Positions 1-9,213 of a stretch of 64,000 nt of DNA are shown one piece after another. The DNA is from Melioribacter roseus. Lineage in GTDB: Bacteria > Bacteroidota > Ignavibacteria > Ignavibacteriales > Melioribacteraceae. Location: assembly GCA_020722065.1 (NCBI GenBank), contig DYLK01000004.1, positions 62,001 to 126,000 of the forward strand, in the 5' to 3' direction. A program made the translations under genes and the position numbers. The notes below the pieces were generated by a model. That model had not been told where the DNA came from. It ran no database searches and saw only the letters and a program-made list of their open reading frames with translations. The stretch's first letter is position 1; each line of letters starts with the position of its first letter.

Positions 1-522
1 TGGTTCTGTTTCACCAGGAATCATTTTGTAAGTTAAGAAATAATGTTTTAATCGTTCAATTAACACAGGAGGAAGTTCAGAAATCTCATGAATATTTCCC
101 CAAATATTATCATTTTTAAGAACAGCTATAATTTTATCATCTGCTTCGCTGTGGTCAATTCCTTGTATTCCACCAACAACACGAGCTTGCAACATAACTT
201 CTCCACGAGAAATTGGGCGTTCGCTAATTACGCAAATATCAAGTGGATCACCATCCCCTTTTTTTGCAGTTGGATTTAGTGAATTGACATTTACCCCACA
301 ATAAGTGCGTGGAACAAATCCATACAAAACAGGTGGATGAGAAGAAGATCTTTGAGGTCTATCAACTTTCATATAACCTGTGTATTTATCAACTTCGTAC
401 TTTACTGTATCAAAAGGTGTAATTTCGATGTAAGCATTTACAATATCTGGGGCTTCTGACCCAATTTCAATTCCATGCCAAGGATGAGGTCGCCATCGGT
501 AAAATGTTTTTGGGAAAGGCAT
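1..522 (-). CDS. ppa: Inorganic pyrophosphatase, 3' end cut by window edge
   Basis: Hydrolyses pyrophosphate to phosphate in the cytoplasm, pulling biosynthetic reactions forward. The reading frame runs leftward from an ATG at 522, preceded by AGGAGATAAA, and stays open to base 1 (174 codons seen). The translation begins [19 protein letters not shown] and contains the family I soluble pyrophosphatase core: YVPRTYCG-like sequence (here [14 protein letters not shown]), then the metal-binding run [16 protein letters not shown], then [18 protein letters not shown]. The DGDPLD acidic cluster is the signature of family I enzymes. The C-terminus lies outside the window. The fit to the family is strong. 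Confidence 0.95.
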   Translation of the reverse strand, partial: MPFPKTFYRWRPHPWHGIEIGSEAPDIVNAYIEITPFDTVKYEVDKYTGYMKVDRPQRSSSHPPVLYGFVPRTYCGVNVNSLNPTAKKGDGDPLDICVISERPISRGEVMLQARVVGGIQGIDHSEADDKIIAVLKNDNIWGNIHEISELPPVLIERLKHYFLTYKMIPGETEP

Positions 523-819
523 TTTATCTCCTATTATTTTGAATTAATAATTCAAAAATATGAAATATATCGGTAATTCTAACTTTATTCTAATTTAAGT
601 TTACCATAAGTTTTTCCCAAAAAGAGTTAGATAAATAATTCTGTATAATCTGTGTTATCAAATGAATATATCAATAAAACAAAAATATTCTGTTTATATA
701 GTAAGAATATTGCTAAAAAGAAGTAACAATTTCGTTTATAGAAATTAAAAAATTGCATTTCTTAATTCGCTTATCTATCTTAAACGTTCTAAATTTTAAA
801 TTATTGGAGTACTTCTAAT

Positions 820-2907
820 ATGGGTATGATGACACGTATGAGAAACCTTGCACCTTGGTTTATTGTAACGGTTGGTGCAATCTTTGTTTTATTTATGGTT
901 TTGTCCGATGCGAATATTTCGGAAATATTCAGAAATCAAAGTCGAATTATTGGCGAGATTGATGGGCAAGAAATCTATTATCAAGACTTTGTAAAAAGAG
1001 TTGAGTTTGAGAAAACTAACCTTGAAAAGCAAGGAAGAGTTATTGACGAAGCCCAAATGTCTGATTTTAGAGATCAAGTTTGGGATGCAATGGTAAATGA
1101 AGCCTTAATCGAAAAGAAAATTGAAGAATTTGGCATTGAAGTAACTGATCAGGAAGTTATTGATTTGATACTCGGACCAAATCCTCCTCAATTTGTAAAA
1201 CAATATTTTACTGATTCAACTGGTGTTTTTAATAGACAAGCCTATGATGCTGCAATGCGAAATCCAGAAAATAAGGAAGCAGTTTTACAAATTGAAGATA
1301 TGGTAAAACGTCAACTAACTCAACAAAAATTAACAGACCACCTTTTTGCAGCTGTCCAAGTTTCCGAAGATGAATTGAAAGAGGATTTTGCAAAACAACA
1401 TATCTATATGAATGCTGATTATGTTGCAGTTATGGCAAGTTCAATTCCAGATAAAGATGTTAAACTTACTGACGAATATCAGAAAGAATATTACAATAAA
1501 AATATTCTAAATTATAATCAAGAAGAAAAAAGAGTAATTGATTACGTTCTTTTTCCGTTACAACCATCCAAAGAAGATACTGCTACAATTATGAATAATC
1601 TTTCTTCAATTCTTGAAAAAACTAAAAACGATACACTTCCTTTTAAAAATTATATTGAAATTTATTCTGAAAAACCATATTCAGTTGATACTTTATCATT
1701 AACAAAAATGGATTTACCACTTCAAAAAGCATTAGCAAATGCCAAAGATGGGGAAATTATTGGTCCAGTAATTACACGGGAAGGTGTTATTTTAGCAAAA
1801 TTACTAGCCAAAACAGTCTCAAAAGAACCTTCTGTGCGTGCATCTCATATTTTAATAAAAATGGGAACTGACGAAAAAGCAGCATTACAAAAAGCAAATG
1901 ACATTTACACAAAACTTATTTCTGGTGGGAATTTCGCTCAAATTGCAAAAGAAGTTTCAGAAGATCCTGGTAGTGCTATAAAAGGCGGAGATTTAGGATG
2001 GTTTTCAAAAGGACAAATGGTCCCGGAATTTGAACAAGCGGTTTTTAATGGAAAAATTGGACAAATTCAGAAACCTGTGAAAACAAATTTTGGATATCAT
2101 ATAATTTTGGTAACTGAAAAATCTAACACAGATTATGTTGTTGAACGTATTATAAATGAATTAAAACCAACTGCATCAACAATTGATAATATTTATCAAA
2201 AAGCCTCTGATTTCTCCTATTTGGCAAAAGAAAACAACTTTAAGCGTGAAGCTGAATTAATGAAATTAAAACCAATTGAATCAAGACCATTTACAAAAAC
2301 ACAAAAATCAATTTCTGGACTTGGGTCAAATTTCTCAATAATTAATTATTCATTCAATAACTCTGTTGGCAAAGTTAGTGATGTATTTAGAGTGCAAAAT
2401 GGATATGTAGTTTTCCAAGTTTCAAAGGAAATGAAAGAAGGTCCGCAACCTTATGAAGAAGTTAAGGAAGTTGTTCGATCGCAAGCACTTAATGAACTTA
2501 AATTAGAAAAAGCAATGGAAATAGCTAAAAAGATTAAAGCTAAAATTGGTTCAACAGGCAATCTTGAATTAGCAAAACAAGTTTTTCCTGCTGCGAAAGT
2601 TGCACAAGTAAACAATTTTAAAATTGGTGTAAATATTCCAACAATAGGTCGTGAATTTGCTTTTTCAGAATATGCTTACACAGCAAAAGTTGGAAAAGTA
2701 TCACAACCAATTAAAGGCAATAGAGCATGTTTTATTATAAAACTTACAAGTAGAACCCCATTCGACCAAACAGGTTATTCCGTTCAGCGGTTATCTATTT
2801 ACGAAAAACTTTTACGAGCCAAACAACGAGAATTTTTAAACAATTGGATGGAAAAAGTAAAAGAAGAAGCTGATGTAAAAGATTATCGTTATAATTTCTT
2901 CAAATAA
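820..2907 (+). CDS. Membrane-anchored peptidyl-prolyl isomerase, PpiD/SurA-like
   Basis: Probable envelope foldase of 695 residues. Residues about 12-30 form one transmembrane anchor (PWFIVTVGAIFVLFMVLSD). Next comes a helical chaperone region like SurA_N (about 38-170), then a parvulin (PPIC) domain at about 337-440 with RASHILIKM, GGDLGWFSKGQMVPEFEQA and FGYHIILV, the usual conserved points. A second, degenerate parvulin-like segment may follow. The size and single N-terminal anchor match PpiD (about 620 residues), which works at the SecYEG exit. The ATG at 820 has GGAGT ten bases upstream. A terminator follows directly, so it is probably a single-gene unit. Confidence 0.88.
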   Translation: MGMMTRMRNLAPWFIVTVGAIFVLFMVLSDANISEIFRNQSRIIGEIDGQEIYYQDFVKRVEFEKTNLEKQGRVIDEAQMSDFRDQVWDAMVNEALIEKKIEEFGIEVTDQEVIDLILGPNPPQFVKQYFTDSTGVFNRQAYDAAMRNPENKEAVLQIEDMVKRQLTQQKLTDHLFAAVQVSEDELKEDFAKQHIYMNADYVAVMASSIPDKDVKLTDEYQKEYYNKNILNYNQEEKRVIDYVLFPLQPSKEDTATIMNNLSSILEKTKNDTLPFKNYIEIYSEKPYSVDTLSLTKMDLPLQKALANAKDGEIIGPVITREGVILAKLLAKTVSKEPSVRASHILIKMGTDEKAALQKANDIYTKLISGGNFAQIAKEVSEDPGSAIKGGDLGWFSKGQMVPEFEQAVFNGKIGQIQKPVKTNFGYHIILVTEKSNTDYVVERIINELKPTASTIDNIYQKASDFSYLAKENNFKREAELMKLKPIESRPFTKTQKSISGLGSNFSIINYSFNNSVGKVSDVFRVQNGYVVFQVSKEMKEGPQPYEEVKEVVRSQALNELKLEKAMEIAKKIKAKIGSTGNLELAKQVFPAAKVAQVNNFKIGVNIPTIGREFAFSEYAYTAKVGKVSQPIKGNRACFIIKLTSRTPFDQTGYSVQRLSIYEKLLRAKQREFLNNWMEKVKEEADVKDYRYNFFK

Positions 2908-2925
2908 TATAAGATTTTAATTTTC

Positions 2926-2960
2926 AGGGGTAATTTCGAAAGATTTACCCCTTTTTTTTT
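2926..2960 (+). terminator. Intrinsic terminator after the PpiD-like gene
   Basis: Stem AGGGGTAA / TTACCCCT around a short loop, followed by a run of about nine T. It lies 18 bases after the stop codon and separates the foldase gene from the sigma-factor operon. Confidence 0.85.
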
Positions 2961-2981
2961 CTAAAATTTAAGTGAATCTAA

Positions 2982-3587
2982 GTGATTGAAAATACATCAA
3001 ATGACATTGAAGAAAGTGAACTAATTGCCAAAGCTCAAAAAGGAGATAGAAAATCTCTTTCAGATTTAGTGAAAATGTACGAATCTACAATTTTTAATTT
3101 TGCATTTAAAATTTGTAGAAATCACGAAAGAGCCGAGCATGTTGTTCAAGAAACGTTCTTTAGCATGGTGAAATCAATTTCGCAATTTAGTGGGAATTCC
3201 AAACTCTCAACTTGGCTTTATACAGTTGTCTCAAATCATTGTTTGATGCTGGCACGAGGAGAAAAACGAAGAGAAAAAACTTTTTTTAACGAAGATATAA
3301 GCGATTCGCCAAATTACACGCCAACTGAATGGAAAAATCATCCTGATGAAATAGCGGAAAATGAAGAATTACGAATTGCTTTGGATAAAGCAATCAGCAA
3401 ATTACCAGAAGATTATAAAATTGTTTTTATGCTTCGGGATGTTGAAGGACTTTCGACCAAAGAAACAGCAGATATTGTAGAATTAACAATTCCAGCAGTA
3501 AAATCAAGATTACATCGTGCAAGAGCATTTTTAAGAGACGAACTCAATAAAATATTTAGCGATGAAAATAAAAAAAATTACTTGTAA
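2982..3587 (+). CDS. ECF (RpoE-like) sigma-70 family RNA polymerase sigma factor
   Basis: Directs RNA polymerase to a regulon, normally held back by the anti-sigma encoded next. The 201-residue product has sigma region 2 (about 25-95: MYESTIFNFAFKICRN, AEHVVQETFFSMVKSI, LSTWLYTVVSNHCLM) and region 4 (about 130-190: ALDKAISKLPEDYKIVFML, GLSTKETADIVELTIPAVKS, RLHRARAFLRDEL). The start is a GTG at 2982 because no in-frame ATG lies nearby; its ribosome site is weak. The 3' end overlaps the next gene by 26 bases, indicating translational coupling. The regulon is unknown. Confidence 0.9.
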   Translation: MIENTSNDIEESELIAKAQKGDRKSLSDLVKMYESTIFNFAFKICRNHERAEHVVQETFFSMVKSISQFSGNSKLSTWLYTVVSNHCLMLARGEKRREKTFFNEDISDSPNYTPTEWKNHPDEIAENEELRIALDKAISKLPEDYKIVFMLRDVEGLSTKETADIVELTIPAVKSRLHRARAFLRDELNKIFSDENKKNYL

Positions 3588-3804
3588 AGAAGTTGCTGAT
3601 TACATTTGTGAAACTCTTGGTGAAAACCTAAATTCTCCTAAGTGTAAAGACATTAAAGACCATTTGGAACATTGTGAAATTTGCAATAGTTACTATAAGT
3701 CAGTGCAAGAAACTGTTCAAATGTATAAGCAATACAAAATTAAAGTCTCTGATGATTGCCATTCCAGATTAATGAAATATTTAGATTTGGCAGAATTTGA
3801 ATAA
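3562..3804 (+). CDS. Small soluble zinc-binding anti-sigma factor (ZAS type)
   Basis: An 80-residue protein with no membrane segment. It carries the zinc anti-sigma signature H34-x3-C38-x2-C41 (HLEHCEIC) plus further cysteines at 8, 16 and 28. In characterised ZAS proteins such as RsrA this motif binds zinc, and in some members it senses thiol oxidation. The gene overlaps the sigma-factor gene by 26 bases, and its stop shares bases with the start of the OsmC-like gene, so the three are one unit. Pairing with the upstream sigma factor is inferred from position and motif. Redox sensing is possible but not shown. Confidence 0.8.
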   Translation: MKIKKITCKEVADYICETLGENLNSPKCKDIKDHLEHCEICNSYYKSVQETVQMYKQYKIKVSDDCHSRLMKYLDLAEFE

Positions 3805-4244
3805 TGGAAAGCAAAATTTTCAATTATTCAACCGCAGTAAAATGGATAAATGGTTCAAGTGGGATTTTAACCGAACCAACAATGCCACAAATCAAAGTTG
3901 CTTCGCCTATCGATTTTGAAAATGGGGTTTCAGAAACTTGGACTCCCGAACATTTATTAATTTCTGCCGTTAATATTTGTTTGATGACCACATTTACCGC
4001 AATAGCACAAAATTCCAAATTGAATTTAATTGAATACAATTCCACAGTCTCGGGTAAAATGGAAAAAGAGGGAAGTGGATTTTATTTGTTCACGGAAATT
4101 ATTATTTCAACTAATATCGTTGTAAAAGAAGAAAGAGAAATCGAGAGAGCTTTTCGTTTATTGAATAAAGCCGAGAAAATTTGTCCTGTTGCAAATTCCT
4201 TAAAATCTAAAATTGTGATTAATCCTAAAATTTCTGTTCATTAA
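3804..4244 (+). CDS. OsmC/Ohr family protein
   Basis: A 146-residue member of the OsmC fold. Proteins of this family reduce organic or lipid hydroperoxides with a pair of reactive cysteines, and this one has both: Cys59 (SAVNICLMTTF) and Cys127 (EKICPVANS). The start ATG overlaps the preceding stop (TAATG), so it is translationally coupled to the anti-sigma gene. That context suggests that the sigma factor responds to oxidative or thiol stress. Substrate (organic peroxide, or another thiol-reactive electrophile) cannot be told from sequence. It may also be co-transcribed with the ABC transporter, which starts 58 bases later. Confidence 0.82.
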   Translation: MESKIFNYSTAVKWINGSSGILTEPTMPQIKVASPIDFENGVSETWTPEHLLISAVNICLMTTFTAIAQNSKLNLIEYNSTVSGKMEKEGSGFYLFTEIIISTNIVVKEEREIERAFRLLNKAEKICPVANSLKSKIVINPKISVH

Positions 4245-4302
4245 TTAGCACTATTTACATTCATTTTATTTATTTTTCTTTCAATAAAATACGAGATTTT
4301 TT

Positions 4303-5400
4303 TTGATAAGATTCCCCGAAATAAAATACCATTTTATCATTTTACTGCTTTTTTCGTTAATATTTTTTGGGATCTTTCAGATAATTCCTTCAAACAAAAC
4401 AATTAATCAAGATTATCAAAAGATTTCCGCACTATTCAAAAAGTTAAATCTTGATATTAATTCCAACGAAGATAGAATATTATTTCAAGAAAGTAGAAAC
4501 GATTTTTTAAGTCGCACAAATATTTCTGATGATTTTCCAACTGAAATTGAGACAATTTATTCACAAAATTTGGAAATTCAGAAGAATGAACTCTATTCAA
4601 ATCTTGAAAATGATGAACTTGTTTCTACAATATTATGGGGATTAATGAGATTTATTTTCATTTTCACGCTTTTATCAATTTTAATATTCTATCTTTCAAA
4701 AACTTTAGCTTTACAAAAAATCTTATTTTTAACTAAAAAACACTATTTTTCACTTGAAAACATTATTTGGCAAATTGAAGAATTTCGACAATTCCCGACT
4801 TCATCCAAAGTTAAGAGAAATGCAAAAATATTTTTCAAATTATTACTTAAAATAATTACACTTGTCGTCCTATTCTCGCCAGTTTATGTAATTGGTTATT
4901 CCTTTAATTTGAAAGGTGAACAAATTTCGATTGTAATGGCGATTTTTCTTGGTTTAATTTCTAACGGATTGCTAATAACTTCAACAAATTCATTCTATCA
5001 ATTTCTTCAAGCTGAAAGCAAAAAAGGTTATGTGAAAACAGCCAAACTTAAAAATTTGAAAAATATGTTTGAAAATGATGAAAATTTGAACTGGAAAAAA
5101 TTATTCGCGATCAAAAAAGTATTTCCAAATAATACATTAAATCAGATTTACATTAACGCCGATTTACATTTTACGTCAAATTTTAAGAATTTTAGTCGGC
5201 TTATAATTACAAGTCTGGTTATTATTGAACTTACTTTAAATATTCAAAATGGATTTTTTTACTTGATGCTAAAAGCTGTACTTTTTGGAAATTATAAAAT
5301 CCTGGCAATAGTTGTTTATCTTACTTTTCTCGTTGTCAAATTAAGCGATATCGTAATTGAATTTATTTCATTAAGAAAGAATCAGAAATATGAAAATTGA
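4303..5400 (+). CDS. Divergent DppB-like ABC transporter permease
   Basis: A 365-residue membrane protein. One membrane segment lies near the N-terminus (about 10-28), followed by a roughly 80-residue polar, probably periplasmic stretch and then about five more segments. Its plan resembles DppB/OppB peptide permeases. The segment SKKGYVKTAKLKNLK occupies the place of the cytoplasmic EAA coupling loop (family pattern roughly YVRTARAKGL), and the last third resembles the DppB C-terminal membrane block. Overall similarity is low, so the call rests mainly on the neighbours: a DppC-like permease overlapping by 11 bases and a double ATPase. The start appears to be TTG at 4303, with no good alternative. 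Confidence 0.6.
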   Translation: MIRFPEIKYHFIILLLFSLIFFGIFQIIPSNKTINQDYQKISALFKKLNLDINSNEDRILFQESRNDFLSRTNISDDFPTEIETIYSQNLEIQKNELYSNLENDELVSTILWGLMRFIFIFTLLSILIFYLSKTLALQKILFLTKKHYFSLENIIWQIEEFRQFPTSSKVKRNAKIFFKLLLKIITLVVLFSPVYVIGYSFNLKGEQISIVMAIFLGLISNGLLITSTNSFYQFLQAESKKGYVKTAKLKNLKNMFENDENLNWKKLFAIKKVFPNNTLNQIYINADLHFTSNFKNFSRLIITSLVIIELTLNIQNGFFYLMLKAVLFGNYKILAIVVYLTFLVVKLSDIVIEFISLRKNQKYEN

Positions 5401-6265
5401 ACTAAAAGCTCGATTATTTGAATATTTTAAGAATTTCAAGAAAGATAAATTTCAACTTTGGGTTACAATTTATCTAATTACGTTGTTTGCAATTTTGGTT
5501 TGGGATTTACTTTTTCTAAATTCATCGGCTTTTAAAATGTTAAGTTCAGCCATTTTTAACACATTTGTAATCTCGTTATTTGCCGTTTTGGTTTCATTTT
5601 TGTTGGGAATATTTTTTGCTTTTGCAACTGAAGCAAATTTTAGATTTAACTCTGTAATTCGGTTTGTTGTTAAATTTTTACTCGATTCAATAAATTCAAT
5701 TCCACAAATATTATTGCTTTTATCAAGCTACGTATTTCTAATTATCTTTTTTTACAACAAAGAATTAGCTCAAATTTTGTGGCTTGTATTTTCACTCTCA
5801 ATAATTTTTGCAAACGACTTTTTCATCGAAATTTCAAATCGAATTCAATATTTCAAGAAAAATGAATTCTACAATGCCTCGCTTGTTTTGGGAATTTCTG
5901 AAAGAAAAATTATCATAAAAGATATTTTAATATCAAACAGCAAAAATCATCTTCTCAATAGAATAATTCTTGTCTTTTCATCAATGATTTTTCTTTTTTC
6001 GAGTGTTGATTTTATCATTTCAGTTGGACTTTCTACAAATTTAAGTTTGGCGGAATTGCCAAAAACTTTGGGTAATATTTTGGCTTCGTTAGATAGCAAG
6101 CAAGATATTTTGGCAATTTCAATGTTGATAAAAAATCCACTCTATATTTCAGAAATTTTAACAACTCATCTCGAAGGAATTTCGGCGGCAAGTATTTTGA
6201 TTTTAACACTCATTTCTTCCTATAAAATCTCAAATTCGTTAATTCAAAAAATGAAATTGTACTGA
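5390..6265 (+). CDS. DppC-like ABC transporter permease
   Basis: A 291-residue inner-membrane protein with about six hydrophobic segments. The middle matches the BPD_transp_1 permease core: FNTFVISLFAVLVSFLLGIF, then LLDSINSIPQILLLLSSYVF, then the EAA-type coupling loop at FYNASLVLGISERKIIIKDI. The LDSINSIPQILLLL portion corresponds to the DppC/OppC pattern in which a proline follows the third segment. It overlaps the upstream permease by 11 bases and shares one base with the ATPase start (TGATG), so all three proteins are made together. The transported compound is unknown. Confidence 0.72.
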   Translation: MKIELKARLFEYFKNFKKDKFQLWVTIYLITLFAILVWDLLFLNSSAFKMLSSAIFNTFVISLFAVLVSFLLGIFFAFATEANFRFNSVIRFVVKFLLDSINSIPQILLLLSSYVFLIIFFYNKELAQILWLVFSLSIIFANDFFIEISNRIQYFKKNEFYNASLVLGISERKIIIKDILISNSKNHLLNRIILVFSSMIFLFSSVDFIISVGLSTNLSLAELPKTLGNILASLDSKQDILAISMLIKNPLYISEILTTHLEGISAASILILTLISSYKISNSLIQKMKLY

Positions 6266-7734
6266 TGGAACTTTCCGTAAAAATAACCTTATCCGAAAAT
6301 CAGATAATTGAAATTGATTCTTTCAAATTGGCGAATAGAAAAATTAATTTCATTTTTGGAGAATCTGGAATTGGAAAAACTCTTATTTCACAAGCTATCT
6401 TGGGAATTTTACCAAAAGACGAATTCAAAATTGAGATTGATGGCGTTGAATACGCACAATATTTAGAACTGCCAGGCGTGAAGGAAATTATGCAAAAACA
6501 CTTTTTTGTCTTTCAAGAACCTTCAAGTCATTTATCGCAAACCCAAACATTGCGTGAGCAAATTTCTGAAGGATGTTTTTCTGAAACGCCAAGAAAAGAA
6601 GAATTTGCAAAATCTTTGTTTTATGATAAATCTGTGGCGGAAATTGAAAAATTATTAAATACTTACCCGAAATCTTATCGCCCAAGTGGTGGCGAAAAGC
6701 AGCGTATTTTTAATTTAATGAGTTTCTTGAAAATTCAAAATCTCACAATTTCAACAGCTTGGAATGGATATTTCTTTTTTGACGAACCGACGGGATTTCT
6801 TGACGTAAAAACCAGAAATATACTAATCAAACAAATGGTTGAAAGTTACATTATTGATAAACCAACTTTTCTGATTATTACACACGATTATTCAATAATT
6901 TCATTTATAAAGGAACAATTTTCAGAATACTCCGAACTTTTTTCTTACACAGAAATTTATAAAGATGGGGAAAACTTAAAACAACGAACTTTCGATGAGT
7001 TTGAATATCTCTTTTGGTTAGAAAATGCTGTTAAAAATAGACCAAATAAGGTTAAACAATCTGAAGTTGTAATGGAATTGCAATCGGGAATTTCAATTTT
7101 TGGTAAGAAGTTGAATTTCTATAGGAATGAATATAGCTCAGAAAGTACAAAGTTAACTTTGCGAAAAGGAGAAATCACATATCTAAAAGCTGCAAGTGGC
7201 GTAGGAAAAACAACAATTGCTAAAATAATTATGGGTTTAATTCATACAAAATTTAATATGAATTTAGATGGCAAACATATAACTGAAAAAACACCGATTT
7301 TGTATTTTAAAAATCATTTGTGGGGGAAAAAATTATCGATGGTTTTTCAGAATGCGGATGAATCGTTAAATCCAAAAACAACGGTTAAGAATCTTTTTAA
7401 TGATTTTCCTCGAAAAATTGAAAAGACATTACTTCAGAATTATTTTGAACGACTTTTCCCCAAATATGATTTTTCTGAATTGCTTGATAGAAAAGTGGGA
7501 ACACTAAGTGGTGGCGAAAAGCAGAAAATAAATCTAATTCGAGCATTAATTCTTGAAACAGAAATCACAATTCTTGATGAACCAATTACTGGTTCAGATT
7601 TAAGTGGAATCAAACAAATTCTGATTTTTCTACAAGAACAAATTGCTTTTGGTAAGTCATTTTTGTTGATTTCGCATAATGAAGATATTTTTGATACAAT
7701 TGTCCCACCAGAAAATGTTTATTATCTTCGGTAA
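6265..7734 (+). CDS. Fused two-domain ABC ATPase (DppD-DppF-like)
   Basis: Drives the transporter encoded upstream. The 489-residue chain has two full nucleotide-binding domains. Domain 1: Walker A GESGIGKT (about 32-39), signature PSGGEKQR, Walker B FFFDEPTG, switch histidine in ITHDYS. Domain 2: Walker A ASGVGKTT (about 309-316), signature LSGGEKQK, Walker B ITILDEPIT, switch ISHNED. Separate DppD and DppF are each about 320-330 residues, so this fusion is compact and lacks much of the usual C-terminal oligopeptide-binding-type extension. No substrate-binding protein gene lies nearby. The next gene is convergent, 35 bases away. Confidence 0.88.
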   Translation: MELSVKITLSENQIIEIDSFKLANRKINFIFGESGIGKTLISQAILGILPKDEFKIEIDGVEYAQYLELPGVKEIMQKHFFVFQEPSSHLSQTQTLREQISEGCFSETPRKEEFAKSLFYDKSVAEIEKLLNTYPKSYRPSGGEKQRIFNLMSFLKIQNLTISTAWNGYFFFDEPTGFLDVKTRNILIKQMVESYIIDKPTFLIITHDYSIISFIKEQFSEYSELFSYTEIYKDGENLKQRTFDEFEYLFWLENAVKNRPNKVKQSEVVMELQSGISIFGKKLNFYRNEYSSESTKLTLRKGEITYLKAASGVGKTTIAKIIMGLIHTKFNMNLDGKHITEKTPILYFKNHLWGKKLSMVFQNADESLNPKTTVKNLFNDFPRKIEKTLLQNYFERLFPKYDFSELLDRKVGTLSGGEKQKINLIRALILETEITILDEPITGSDLSGIKQILIFLQEQIAFGKSFLLISHNEDIFDTIVPPENVYYLR

Positions 7735-7769
7735 AGAATATCAGCTTTATTTATCGTTTTGAGTGTGCT

Positions 7770-9212
7770 TTAATTAATCAGACTTTCGTATAATGCTTGA
7801 TATTCTTTCGCTGAATTTTCCCAAGAAAAATCTGATTTCATAGCATTTTCTACTATTTTCATCCAAATTTTAGGATTTTGATAATAAAATATTGCACGTT
7901 CAATTGCATTTTGCAACGCTGGTAAAGTAAAATCAACAAAAGAAAATCCGTTACCATCTTCATAATTTTGCCAAAAACGTTCATCCCAATCCAAAACGGT
8001 ATCAGCTAAACCGCCAGTTTTGCGAACAATTGGAATTGTTCCATATTTAAGAGAATAAATCTGATTTAATCCGCAAGGTTCGTATAAAGAAGGCATTAAA
8101 AATGCATCTGAGCCAGCTTCGATTAAATGAGCTAAATTATTGTTGTATCCGATATGAATTTTTATGTTTTTGGTAGATTTCTGCAATTTGGAAAAAAAGT
8201 CTTCGTATTCTTTTTCGCCATTTCCGAGAATTACAAGATTTGCATTCATTTTTGTAAGATAATTTTCCAATTTCATCAGCAAATCAAAACCTTTTTGCGA
8301 AACTAAACGGGTTATCATTCCAATTATCAATCTGTTATTGCGAGATGAAATTCCAAATTCCTTTTTCAATTCAATTTTATTTTTTTTCTTTTCTGAGAAT
8401 GTTGAAAAGGAATATTGTTTGGGAATTAAAATGTCAGTTTCGGGCGACCAAATTTTGTAATCAACGCCATTTAATATTCCATAAAAATTAGCTTGGCGTT
8501 GCTTCAAAATATTTTCCATTCCTCCGCCTAAATTGGGAAGAAGTAATTCTTTTGCATAAGTTTTGCTTACTGTGTTAATTGCGTCAGAAAAAATTAACCC
8601 CATTTTTAAGAAATTTATTCTGCCAAAAAATTCTGCTGGTCCCATTGGGTAAAATAGATTTTCAGCAATTTCTGTTTCATATAAAAATTCGTAATCAAAA
8701 ACTCCTTGATAACCAATGTTGTGAATAGTTAAAAGCGACTTGGTTTTGGGGAAATTCGCTTGAAATTGAGTTTTTAAGTAATATGGAATTAAGGAAGTTT
8801 GCCAATCATTTACATGAATAATATCGGGAATGGAATTAGATTCCTTTAGAAATGTAAGAACTGATTTTTGAAATAAGACAAATCTGAGATGTTCATCATT
8901 ATCTGATGTATAAAATTGCTTGCGATTGAAAAATTCGGGATAATCAACAAAATAAATCTTTACATTAGAATCGGGCATTTTTGAGGATTTTATCTGAACA
9001 GTGTATTTTTTGCCAGAAATGAATACATCAAATTTGAATTCATTTTTGAATCTTGATTTTACATTTTTCCTAACTTCGGCATAAAAAGGGGAAAACACTG
9101 AAATATCATTTCCGATTTTACTTAATGTTACTGGAAGAGAAGCTGAAACATCAGCTAAACCGCCAGTTTTTGAAAATGGAAAGACTTCACTCGAAACAAA
9201 CGCAATTTTCAT
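7770..9212 (-). CDS. glgA: Glycogen synthase (ADP-glucose type)
   Basis: Adds glucose from ADP-glucose to a growing alpha-1,4-glucan. The 480-residue protein is GT-B/GT5: the N-terminus MKIAFVSSEVFPFSKTGGLA carries the KTGGLADV substrate loop (about 15-22); HVNDWQTSLIPYYL and TIHNIGYQGVF follow; the C-terminal half has MPSLYEPCGLNQIYSLKYG and VRKTGGLADTV. Length matches the family (about 470-490). The ATG at 9212 has AGGAGAATAAA before it. It is the last gene of a three-gene minus-strand unit with malQ and a small membrane protein. Confidence 0.95.
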   Translation of the reverse strand: MKIAFVSSEVFPFSKTGGLADVSASLPVTLSKIGNDISVFSPFYAEVRKNVKSRFKNEFKFDVFISGKKYTVQIKSSKMPDSNVKIYFVDYPEFFNRKQFYTSDNDEHLRFVLFQKSVLTFLKESNSIPDIIHVNDWQTSLIPYYLKTQFQANFPKTKSLLTIHNIGYQGVFDYEFLYETEIAENLFYPMGPAEFFGRINFLKMGLIFSDAINTVSKTYAKELLLPNLGGGMENILKQRQANFYGILNGVDYKIWSPETDILIPKQYSFSTFSEKKKNKIELKKEFGISSRNNRLIIGMITRLVSQKGFDLLMKLENYLTKMNANLVILGNGEKEYEDFFSKLQKSTKNIKIHIGYNNNLAHLIEAGSDAFLMPSLYEPCGLNQIYSLKYGTIPIVRKTGGLADTVLDWDERFWQNYEDGNGFSFVDFTLPALQNAIERAIFYYQNPKIWMKIVENAMKSDFSWENSAKEYQALYESLIN

Positions 9213-9213
9213 T

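Noticed and set aside
88-279. Plus-strand frame of 63 codons at the window start
   Set aside because: It lies antisense within the inorganic pyrophosphatase gene and has no homology-like features.
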